Assembly (NCBI GenBank): GCA_002405405.1
Contig: DHLT01000096.1
Span: forward strand, 1-5,934
Reading direction: 5' to 3'
Source of the DNA: Ignavibacteria bacterium UBA4661
Lineage (GTDB): Bacteria; Bacteroidota; Ignavibacteria; Kapaibacteriales; UBA4661
DNA: 5,934 nt
Shown here: positions 1-5,934 of the stretch, piece by piece
Layout of the letters: the number at the start of each line of letters is the position of its first letter
How positions within the stretch are numbered: position 1 is the first letter of the stretch
Made by a program: the position numbers and the translations under genes
The notes under the pieces: generated by a model
The model's database searches: none
Told to the model about the DNA's origin: nothing
The model's input: only the letters and a program-made list of their open reading frames with translations

Positions 1-2197
1 AATTACTGCGATCCCTATTGAAATTCACGCGTATCACACCTTTCGTGGTCGGTAAATCCACATTCAGATTTGCTTTGATTGCGACGATACCCGTAGTCTT
101 ACTAATGATAATCGTATCAGTAATGACTTGCATTCCGGGGGCAATCTCCATATCCAAGCCACCATTGATATATAAACGATCAGGATCACGCGGGTCAGTT
201 TGTACGGAGTCAATCAGTAACTGAACATTACGTACCTCTGCGTTCGAAGGTCTTCCTCCGGCTGTTGGTCGTCTCGAGGGCGTACTACTGGTCGGAAGAT
301 CATAACGTTGCGGTTCAGTTGCTGGCGAGGCAATACGCATCGTACTATCCGTGCGAAAGGTAATAGTGGTCAGTGCAGTGTAATCACCATTACTTGTACT
401 ACTCCGAAAGGTCGAATTTCCAACAACAATTACATAATAACTCACGACTCCATCTTCAAAAGCAACCACCGGAAACCCACTTGCACCCTGCGCTTGACGA
501 CCCGATGCAGTAAAACGAATTTGATTATTTGACGTAGGTCGCATCACCAAACGTGAATTACCAAATCGCCATTGCGCTCCTTGTCGGGTAATATCGAAAC
601 GTCCATCAAATCCCACCGGTGCTAGAGATACTACAGCACAAGTAACAACACTCGTCATCTGAAGACCTACCAACGTAAAAGAACCTGATGGGCAACTCAC
701 TACGGTCGATCCTGCATCCCCCAGTCTTCTCGGTCCGCCCAAACGAAATGGTGGAATACTGACGGAAGAGGTTACACGACCGGCACCTGTACCCTGCGAA
801 GCAAATGCTAATCGAATTTTTGCAGCACTCACTGTTGTATTCAACATCGTTAAAGGCATATCACCACTCACCACCATGTTGGTATCATTCACGACTAATC
901 CAAGTTTTTTGAGCTGTCCCAAATCAAATCCAAATAACCGCCATGATACATCATCGCCATTCACAGCAGTTAAAGCACTGCTGAGAGTTAGTGTTTGTGT
1001 CGTTGAAAAAAGCACTCCTGGAACACGATTGTTATTATCCGCTAATGTTCCCACAGAGCCATTTTGTAGAACCACTTGAATTTCATCACTTGCGCCCGAA
1101 TTACCGATCTCTTGTAGGAATCTATTCACATTCACATACATTCTATCACGGATGGTTGGTAGATTCACTCGTACCGATCCTACACTGTCTTGATAGTTCG
1201 GGTCGCGCCGAATCGACAAGCCATTATCATTACGAATGGTCATCGGAAGCCACCCGCGAAAAGTTACTTCCAACTCAGTATCAATCAGGGGAAGAACATC
1301 ATTCTCAGGCGAGACATCTTCGGGTAGAATAGGGTTACGAGGATTAGTCGGCTGAAATGTTGTAATCGGAAAAAACACATCGAAGAAATTCATTTGCCGT
1401 CCGGTAGCGTATGTAAAGGTCGAACCGGTACGCGGCGTAGGAAGTGTACTACGCCCACTGAGTTGATAGCCGCCATCGACACGTAAGACCCCTGTAATCG
1501 TTGCGGGAATCCCCATGATGCGCTTGACACCTGCTTGGATACCCGCCGTCGTAACTGGTCCCGAACCAATCGAGGTTAAGCACCCACGCGATACGTACAC
1601 ACTTCGCTCATCTCTGAAATTCGTTACTCGCAAGCACACTTCATAATTTCCCTCAATAGGGAGCAAAGGCGGTTGCTGAACCGTTGCTCCGGCAAATGCA
1701 CCAAGACGGAAAATCTGCGGTGCCAGCAAGGTCATCGTTTCGTTCGGTTGAATCGTATAAACCGGTGTGCTATCTTTCAAGGTTTGAAGTAAGATATTGC
1801 CATTCGTAGAAAACTCTACCGCCACACGAAATGACACCGGCACTGCAACCCTATTCCGCACGGTTAATTCAAGAAATTCTAAATTTTGTGACATGTCCTG
1901 AAGCGAGGTAGGTCCTAAACCCCGTGTACGAAACCGTACAAGCTCAAGCGTATCCTGTGCCTGTGCCATGAGATTCATCGTTGCACCGAGAGCAAGGACG
2001 CAAACGAGGAGACATATTTGTAACAACGAGCGTGATCGCACGGTAGAGACATTGCACACTTCGACTACGCTCAGTGCGAGTGCAACGTCTCTACGTGATT
2101 CTTGCGGGCGACATTTGTGGAATATCGGCTGTTCTATATAGCTCATAGATGTTGTAGAATACTGTGATTGAGTTGTCATAGTCATAGTTGTTTTCAT
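1..2197 (-). CDS. Exported protein of unknown function with long signal peptide, 3' end outside window
   Basis: I translated this frame by hand: ATG at 2197 is followed by 732 stop-free codons to the left edge, so the protein is at least 732 residues and its C-terminus is not seen. The start is supported by a strong Shine-Dalgarno sequence 9 bases upstream and a 13-base gap after the preceding stop. Residues 54-56 (RSR) and a hydrophobic core at 58-72 lead to MAQA at 77-80, a plausible signal peptidase I site before Gln81-Asp82. Residues about 82-212 form a beta-rich domain ending in PIEGNYEVCLRV and a second cysteine; its layout reminds me of TANFOR-type domains of Bacteroidota, a weak match from memory. 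The rest (213-732) is rich in Thr, Val, Arg and Asn with alternating beta-strand patterns and is not recognised. The mature part has four cysteines in two pairs (188/206 and 502/520). A type IX sorting domain may lie beyond the window; this cannot be checked here. Codons 35-55 come from an inserted palindromic repeat. Confidence 0.9.
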   Translation of the reverse strand, partial: MKTTMTMTTQSQYSTTSMSYIEQPIFHKCRPQESRRDVALALSVVEVCNVSTVRSRSLLQICLLVCVLALGATMNLMAQAQDTLELVRFRTRGLGPTSLQDMSQNLEFLELTVRNRVAVPVSFRVAVEFSTNGNILLQTLKDSTPVYTIQPNETMTLLAPQIFRLGAFAGATVQQPPLLPIEGNYEVCLRVTNFRDERSVYVSRGCLTSIGSGPVTTAGIQAGVKRIMGIPATITGVLRVDGGYQLSGRSTLPTPRTGSTFTYATGRQMNFFDVFFPITTFQPTNPRNPILPEDVSPENDVLPLIDTELEVTFRGWLPMTIRNDNGLSIRRDPNYQDSVGSVRVNLPTIRDRMYVNVNRFLQEIGNSGASDEIQVVLQNGSVGTLADNNNRVPGVLFSTTQTLTLSSALTAVNGDDVSWRLFGFDLGQLKKLGLVVNDTNMVVSGDMPLTMLNTTVSAAKIRLAFASQGTGAGRVTSSVSIPPFRLGGPRRLGDAGSTVVSCPSGSFTLVGLQMTSVVTCAVVSLAPVGFDGRFDITRQGAQWRFGNSRLVMRPTSNNQIRFTASGRQAQGASGFPVVAFEDGVVSYYVIVVGNSTFRSSTSNGDYTALTTITFRTDSTMRIASPATEPQRYDLPTSSTPSRRPTAGGRPSNAEVRNVQLLIDSVQTDPRDPDRLYINGGLDMEIAPGMQVITDTIIISKTTGIVAIKANLNVDLPTTKGVIRVNFNRDRSN
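1958..2197 (-). other. Unusually long signal peptide (about 80 residues) of the downstream gene
   Basis: Residues 1-57 form a long N-region, 58-72 the hydrophobic core (LLQICLLVCVLALGA), and the likely cleavage is after Ala80 in MAQA-QD. Residues 35-55 are encoded by the palindromic repeat and its flanking duplication, and add a second mildly hydrophobic stretch (VALALSVVEVCNV, 38-50). Without them the N-region would be about 36 residues. An alternative start at GTG 2041 would give a textbook 28-residue signal peptide but has no visible ribosome binding site. Confidence 0.7.
2037..2093. repeat. Palindromic REP/MITE-like element inserted in frame in a signal-peptide region
   Basis: GTAGAGAC at 2043-2050 is inverted at 2087-2094, and TTGCAC at 2052-2057 is inverted at 2080-2085. 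The position between them is A/C on the plus strand and a G-U wobble in the minus-strand transcript, so the mRNA can form an unbroken 15-bp stem with a 22-base loop (2058-2079). The centre contains CACTTCGACTACGCTCAGTG (2057-2076). From memory, both this core and the GTAGAGAC-TTGCA arms resemble dispersed repeats in several bacterial phyla; I could not verify that here. A 6-bp direct repeat CGTGAT at 2031-2036 and 2094-2099 may be a target duplication, although the right copy overlaps the end of the palindrome. The spacing between the copies is 63 bases (21 codons). There is no second copy in the window, and no U-tract that would make it a terminator. Confidence 0.75.
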
Positions 2198-2205
2198 GGT
2201 TCTTA

Positions 2206-2213
2206 TCTCCTTA
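2206..2213 (-). promoter_or_regulatory. Shine-Dalgarno site overlapping the upstream stop codon
   Basis: On the minus strand the junction reads TAAGGAGATAAGAACC followed by ATG. TAAGGAG is a seven-base match to the classical anti-Shine-Dalgarno complement, and its first three bases are the stop codon of the upstream gene. Nine bases lie between GGAG and the ATG at 2197, a favourable spacing. A ribosome ending the upstream gene stops on the initiation site of the next, so translational coupling is likely. The site decides the start of the downstream gene in favour of 2197. Confidence 0.85.
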
Positions 2214-2474
2214 TCGCTGAATAACTAATGGTAGCATCTCATTGCTCATGCCATCGCTGTAGCGTGCGCGCACGACTAAACGATAACTGCCACTCGCTAT
2301 CGCACCAAGTTCGATACGCTTGCTTGTTACTTGATTGCCCACTAATGTCAGCTGTTCGCGGAACACTTCTTTACCCGTCAAATCAACAATGACAAGATCG
2401 GCTGTGCTGCTCTCCGGCGACGCAATTTCCACCTGTACATATTCGCGCACCGGTTGCGGATATGTCTGCACACG
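2211..2474 (-). other. C-terminal type IX secretion (Por) sorting domain, type A-like
   Basis: The last 87 residues or so of the upstream gene have the family pattern: a YPQPV motif in place of the usual YPNPA, a beta-strand, a VDLTGKEVF strand-turn (family consensus around D-x-x-G-x-x-V), then a GSYRLVV strand close to the C-terminus, and a short basic end (IQR). In known systems this domain directs export across the outer membrane by the type IX machinery and is then removed or attached to the surface. It is the strongest taxonomic clue in the window. Confidence 0.88.
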
Positions 2475-5400
2475 CATACTTGTAATGCGACTGCTTCGAC
2501 TATCACTCAAACCCGCTATCGGTACAAAACCAGCTTCGGTCAGATCAGCATCGGTAGAGTTGGCAAGCGTTGTCCGTTGCGGCGTGGAGATATACGTTAC
2601 CGAATCCACGAGCGATGTTCCACGACTGAGCAAACCATTATTCAGAGTAAGTCTTGATCCTCTGAGATTATTAAACTGGATATTCAAATGACGTATATCC
2701 GGTGTATTGGAGAGTAAGGTAAAGTCTGCGACATCGGTAAATCTGTTATTCTGGGCAAATACCGACATGAGCTTTGGCAAGCTACTTACACGGAACTCCA
2801 TCCCACCGGTAAAGCCATTATGATTCAACCACAGCCCACGCAGATTAGAGATGTTTGCAATACCCGTCAGTGCCGATGAACTATCTCTCGTCATTGGGCG
2901 AGTCAGCGAATTGTTTCCAAGATTGAGAATCGTAAGCTTGGTGTTGTACACTTGGTTAGCAATGGCAGTACCGATATTATTACTATCTAAACGCAGGACA
3001 TTCAGATCAGGCAGTGTGCGCCAATCAACACTGAACACTTTCGATGCAGAGCCGGCAATACGATTACGATCAAGCTCCACAATCCGCAGTTTAGACATAC
3101 TGGAAAGATTTGTTTCACCATCATCCCTACCAGCAGCACTAATGGTATTAAAGCCCGTAATACGATTATTCCATAGAGACAACACCGTCAACTCTGTCAA
3201 TCTACGCAGTGATTGTATCCAAATTATTCCTTCAAGATTATTGTTCGGCAGGATGATTTCCGACACACGATTGTTGCGAATACGCACGCCCTGCCACTGC
3301 TCCAATGGATTAATCGTTAGCCAGTTGGTTCTGTTTCTCCAACTTGAACCTCCAAGAGTAGAATACAACTCCACAAGTGCCGTTGAATCAGAAACACGTG
3401 GGTCGAGTAAGATAAAATTAGACGAAAGTGCCCAATCGCCATCTCCTGATTGATTCATTCCCCGCACGCGGAATTTATAGAACGTATTGGCATTGATTGG
3501 ATTGGTTGCACTGACATCTAAGTGCGTTACATCAACAGTACGTGCAGTGGTTTCGCGGGTAGGTGTAGTACTCACAAAGTCATCATCCGCACGAATAATT
3601 TGGTACTGATAGCGAGTCGGCGGACCGCCCGTGCCGAAGAGTTGTATCCACGACAATCGTGCCGCTTGCGATGATCGTACCTGCACCGGACGTGCCGTCA
3701 AGAATGCTGGTGGACTCGGACGATTGCCGAGCGTTGAATCAATGCGCGATGTAACCCAATTACTGCTTACACCATCAGTCAGTACGGAGCGTACACGGAA
3801 ATAATACCTTGTGGATTGTACAAGATTATTGATCGGAAGTTTGTATTCATAATTCCAGTCAGAACCACTCCGATTTTCATTAGGGAGAAGTCTAATCTGA
3901 CGCACAAGAGTACCCTTATACTCGGTGGGTGTATTACCACTTTGATATTGATATAATTCTATTTCCAACCGATTATAATAGGTATCTAATACCCATGAGT
4001 TACCAATCGGTAGAAAGAATCGCACCTGAAGACCGTTTTCCAAACGGTCAAAAACAGATAGCTTCTCTGGTATGACTACCGTTGTTACACTTGATGCACT
4101 ATTCTCTCTCTTCAATCGCTGTGGTTCTAATAAAACCGGTGCTAAGAATGAGTTCCTTCGCTCATTGATATCTTGTTCGCCACTACGCGCAAATACGGTT
4201 ACACCCCCACGTTCCTTGCGGAGTGCTTCAGCAGTAATTACTGTGAATGATGTTCTAAAGAATTCATCCATTGGGAATCCTTTGTCAGGCAACAGTCTTC
4301 TACTAAGACGTGGACCATTACCAGTTATTGTGTTGTCTCTAAACACTTCATACAACCAATCCTCGCTGGTTTGTCGCAACCGATTAGATTCATAATTCCT
4401 CGCCACAACGATTGTATCCCATGCAACAGATACCGAGCCAGTTGTAGGACGACCCAAAATGAAATGGCACCGTACTGCCATATCTTGAAAAACCGGCACC
4501 CATACATTGTACGTGCCCGCTCCCTCCCCAGTTGTTGATCCGGCACGAGAAACACTTTTCCATCCTCCACCTCCTGGAGAAGATAAGGACGTATGGCTAA
4601 CATCAAAGTTCATATCTGCTACACCTCGCAGTGGTGGCACAGCTATGTATGCTTGAGTATATCTCCTACTTCTTATCATTGGCAAAATATCTTCACCTTT
4701 GGTATTGCGCCAAAAAGTCAGATTTTTATCATTACTCACTTTAATCAACACATTTAAAAGTGACTGTATGGAATCTTTCTTGAGAGTAGATCCATTAATA
4801 CTGACAAGATCGAGCCGATCCACACTGACATTATTCGGCGGATCTGACTCATACCCCTGATGTGTTGGTATATGCCCGAAAACATACCGAGTAGGAATAC
4901 GAAAGTCTGAAGCATAACCACCAGAATCAGACGGCGTGATGGAAATCTTTGCCCTTTGACTGTAATAACTCATCCACAGCAAAGGATTCGAGTTAAAAGA
5001 GTTAGCATATCGATCAGAGCCGCTCAGGTCAATGAACTGACGCGCCGCTGAATCTCTTTCTAAACCGGATCTATAAGTCGTTGTATCGCTATTATAGGAA
5101 ACCAATCGTACGCCCGGCTTCTGCAAGGGATCAGTACTTGACCCATCTAAAGTAAATGATAGTAATCTCAAGTCTGTCCAGTCTGAAAATCCTACCATAT
5201 TTTCTGCACGAACTTGGAGTGATACAAATGCACCAACGGGTAAAGCTCCTATCAAAAGAGGAGTGGATCGGAGTTCGGGTGAAAAAGTCACTGTATCCGT
5301 CATTCTAATATTCAGATTGCTGGTATTGGGATAAATCAGGGCATTTCGAACCAGCTCGGGTACCACGATCCGACCACGGTACCGTTGCGGAAGTCCACCA

Positions 5401-5934
5401 GTCTCGTTCTCTTGAATAAGGATCATTGCACGATTAGTGCCAATACCATTTCTTATGCCTAACCCGGAGTTAGTAATATTTCTTTGTATTGAAACAGTCG
5501 GAGTGCCCGGCGGCGCAAGACGGCGCATGAACGTAACCCCTGTCCTACCACCCGCTCTCGGGTTGCTAAAACTTGGGAAATGCTCGCGGGCAGAAACAGT
5601 AGTGGGTACAATCACAGGCAGAATTTCATTGGTACGTGCAGGATTGGTTATAGGAAGAATCTCCGCATCCACACTGTCACCGGTATTCGACAGAAAGCGC
5701 ACGCGATCAACATCAATCAAGTCAGTACCCAAAAAGAGAATTGTATCGCGTGGATTACCATTACGTGGCTGGAGATTACGCACGGTTGGAGTACCAAACA
5801 CGCGCACATTCGGTGTATTGATCGGACCCAAGGGCGTAATCAGCGTAATCGGTGCGGTGCGTGTTTCCGTGCCAAGCGGTATCAAAACACGAATTTGAGT
5901 ATTCGTTCCGCCGGGCAGAATCCGCATTTCAGGA
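2211..5934 (-). CDS. Large multidomain type IX secretion cargo protein (TIG, FN3, LRR, C-terminal sorting domain), 5' end outside window
   Basis: The frame is open from the window edge to a TAA at 2213-2211. The first in-frame ATG (5927) is probably not the start: the frame continues upstream of it (Pro-Glu), no signal peptide follows, and the first 45 residues look like the tail of an earlier domain. Counting from that ATG (1238 residues), I see: an IPT/TIG-like domain (about 46-115, with DTILFLGTDL and VDRVRF); an FN3-like domain (139-258, ending LQVRAENMVGFSDW); an unrecognised region (262-615); FN3-like domains at 617-733 (YYFRVRS) and 736-841 (YKFRVRGMNQSGDGDW); an LRR cap and eight LRRs (847-1090); and a Por/T9SS type A sorting domain (about 1152-1238). 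Known family behaviour implies Sec export followed by outer-membrane translocation and surface attachment or release. The FN3 and LRR modules suggest binding or adhesion, which is inference; no catalytic motif is visible. There is one cysteine (Cys487) in 1238 residues. It is probably the upstream gene of an operon with the gene starting at 2197. Confidence 0.93.
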   Translation of the reverse strand, partial: PEMRILPGGTNTQIRVLIPLGTETRTAPITLITPLGPINTPNVRVFGTPTVRNLQPRNGNPRDTILFLGTDLIDVDRVRFLSNTGDSVDAEILPITNPARTNEILPVIVPTTVSAREHFPSFSNPRAGGRTGVTFMRRLAPPGTPTVSIQRNITNSGLGIRNGIGTNRAMILIQENETGGLPQRYRGRIVVPELVRNALIYPNTSNLNIRMTDTVTFSPELRSTPLLIGALPVGAFVSLQVRAENMVGFSDWTDLRLLSFTLDGSSTDPLQKPGVRLVSYNSDTTTYRSGLERDSAARQFIDLSGSDRYANSFNSNPLLWMSYYSQRAKISITPSDSGGYASDFRIPTRYVFGHIPTHQGYESDPPNNVSVDRLDLVSINGSTLKKDSIQSLLNVLIKVSNDKNLTFWRNTKGEDILPMIRSRRYTQAYIAVPPLRGVADMNFDVSHTSLSSPGGGGWKSVSRAGSTTGEGAGTYNVWVPVFQDMAVRCHFILGRPTTGSVSVAWDTIVVARNYESNRLRQTSEDWLYEVFRDNTITGNGPRLSRRLLPDKGFPMDEFFRTSFTVITAEALRKERGGVTVFARSGEQDINERRNSFLAPVLLEPQRLKRENSASSVTTVVIPEKLSVFDRLENGLQVRFFLPIGNSWVLDTYYNRLEIELYQYQSGNTPTEYKGTLVRQIRLLPNENRSGSDWNYEYKLPINNLVQSTRYYFRVRSVLTDGVSSNWVTSRIDSTLGNRPSPPAFLTARPVQVRSSQAARLSWIQLFGTGGPPTRYQYQIIRADDDFVSTTPTRETTARTVDVTHLDVSATNPINANTFYKFRVRGMNQSGDGDWALSSNFILLDPRVSDSTALVELYSTLGGSSWRNRTNWLTINPLEQWQGVRIRNNRVSEIILPNNNLEGIIWIQSLRRLTELTVLSLWNNRITGFNTISAAGRDDGETNLSSMSKLRIVELDRNRIAGSASKVFSVDWRTLPDLNVLRLDSNNIGTAIANQVYNTKLTILNLGNNSLTRPMTRDSSSALTGIANISNLRGLWLNHNGFTGGMEFRVSSLPKLMSVFAQNNRFTDVADFTLLSNTPDIRHLNIQFNNLRGSRLTLNNGLLSRGTSLVDSVTYISTPQRTTLANSTDADLTEAGFVPIAGLSDSRSSRITSMRVQTYPQPVREYVQVEIASPESSTADLVIVDLTGKEVFREQLTLVGNQVTSKRIELGAIASGSYRLVVRARYSDGMSNEMLPLVIQR
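2658..3389 (-). other. Leucine-rich repeat domain with N-terminal cap
   Basis: Residues 847-1090 of the upstream protein. The cap has the bacterial/plant-like layout: D-x-x-ALVELY, LGGSSW, NW and then W-x-GVR at 878-882. Repeats with the L-x-x-L-x-L-x-x-N-x-(I/L/F) signature follow at about 888-900, 911-926, 945-960, 973-986, 996-1009, 1028-1041, 1051-1064 and 1076-1090. Spacing is irregular, with inserts of up to about 12 residues (for example 928-942). LRR arrays are protein- or ligand-binding surfaces; the ligand is unknown. Confidence 0.85.
3405..4079 (-). other. Two tandem fibronectin type III-like domains
   Basis: Residues 617-733 and 736-841 of the upstream protein. Each ends with the FN3 F/G-strand pattern: STRYYFRVRSVLTDGVSSNW in the first and NTFYKFRVRGMNQSGDGDW in the second. 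The linker RPSPPAFLTA has the proline-rich start typical of an FN3 A-strand, and the second domain has the core Trp in RLSW (760). They sit directly before the LRR block and probably act as spacers or binding modules. Confidence 0.75.
5154..5792 (-). other. IPT/TIG-like domain followed by an FN3-like domain
   Basis: Residues 46-115 of the upstream protein follow the TIG layout: PTVRNLQPRNGNPRDT, then the LFLGTDL strand, VDRVRF, and a VIVPTTV strand. Residues 139-258 start PPGTPTVS and end VSLQVRAENMVGFSDW, an FN3-like ending, but the domain is longer than the usual 90-100 residues. Residues 1-45 may be the end of a preceding TIG domain. Assigned by pattern only. Confidence 0.6.

Noticed and set aside
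18..1332. Several short plus-strand open frames (18-224, 308-532, 876-1079, 991-1332)
   Set aside because: All are antisense to the continuous 732-codon minus-strand frame and have no ribosome binding sites or recognisable products.
2039..2041. GTG codon 53 as the true start of the downstream gene
   Set aside because: It would give a neat 28-residue signal peptide, but no ribosome binding site precedes it, while the ATG at 2197 has a strong one. It remains a minor possibility.
2037..2099. The hairpin as a transcription terminator or attenuator
   Set aside because: It lies within an open coding frame, and no run of U follows the stem in the transcript.
2851..3453. 200-codon open frame on the plus strand
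   Set aside because: It lies wholly antisense to the LRR and FN3 coding region, whose protein pattern is unmistakable. It has no recognisable domain or ribosome binding site and is a shadow frame.
4325..4606. 93-codon open frame on the minus strand in another phase
   Set aside because: It is nested inside the large gene with no domain or start signal, and the main frame is intact across it, so it is not a frameshift remnant.
5437..5898. 153-codon open frame on the plus strand
   Set aside because: It is antisense to the TIG/FN3-coding part of the large gene. The product is a low-information Val/Arg/Pro/Gly-rich sequence with no domain.
5925..5927. ATG at 5927 as the true start of the large gene
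   Set aside because: The frame stays open to the window edge, there is no signal peptide although the protein carries a type IX sorting domain, and the sequence starts in mid-domain.

Overview
The window is almost entirely coding, and all of it reads on the minus strand. Two large adjacent genes lie head to tail, and both run off the window: the upstream gene lacks its beginning at the right edge, and the downstream gene lacks its end at the left edge. The upstream gene (5934 down to 2211) encodes at least 1240 residues of a modular, probably surface-exposed or secreted protein. In order it has an IPT/TIG-like domain, a fibronectin type III-like domain, a region of about 350 residues I do not recognise, two more fibronectin-like domains, a leucine-rich repeat block with a bacterial-type cap, and a C-terminal type IX secretion (Por) sorting domain. 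The downstream gene (2197 down to 1) encodes at least 732 residues with a signal peptide and an otherwise unrecognised, beta-rich, probably exported body.

Only 13 bases separate the two genes. The stop codon of the first is embedded in a near-perfect Shine-Dalgarno sequence for the second, so they are very likely one operon with coupled translation. I see no promoter, terminator, RNA gene or CRISPR array, and no gene on the plus strand.

The type IX sorting domain places the organism in the Bacteroidota/Chlorobiota (FCB) group. Its core reads YPQP rather than the common YPNP. Together with the moderate GC content, the strong Shine-Dalgarno site and the giant FN3/TIG/LRR architecture, this makes me lean towards a Kapabacteria/Ignavibacteria/Chlorobi-like lineage. 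That is inference from remembered family features, not a database result.

The most unusual element is a palindromic repeat of about 57 bp inside the start of the downstream gene, between its N-terminus and its signal-peptide core. It has a 15-bp stem around a 22-base loop and is flanked by a 6-bp direct repeat. The implied net insertion is 63 bp, exactly 21 codons, so the frame is kept. It looks like a small mobile palindromic element that has been turned into protein sequence and lengthens the signal peptide to about 80 residues.
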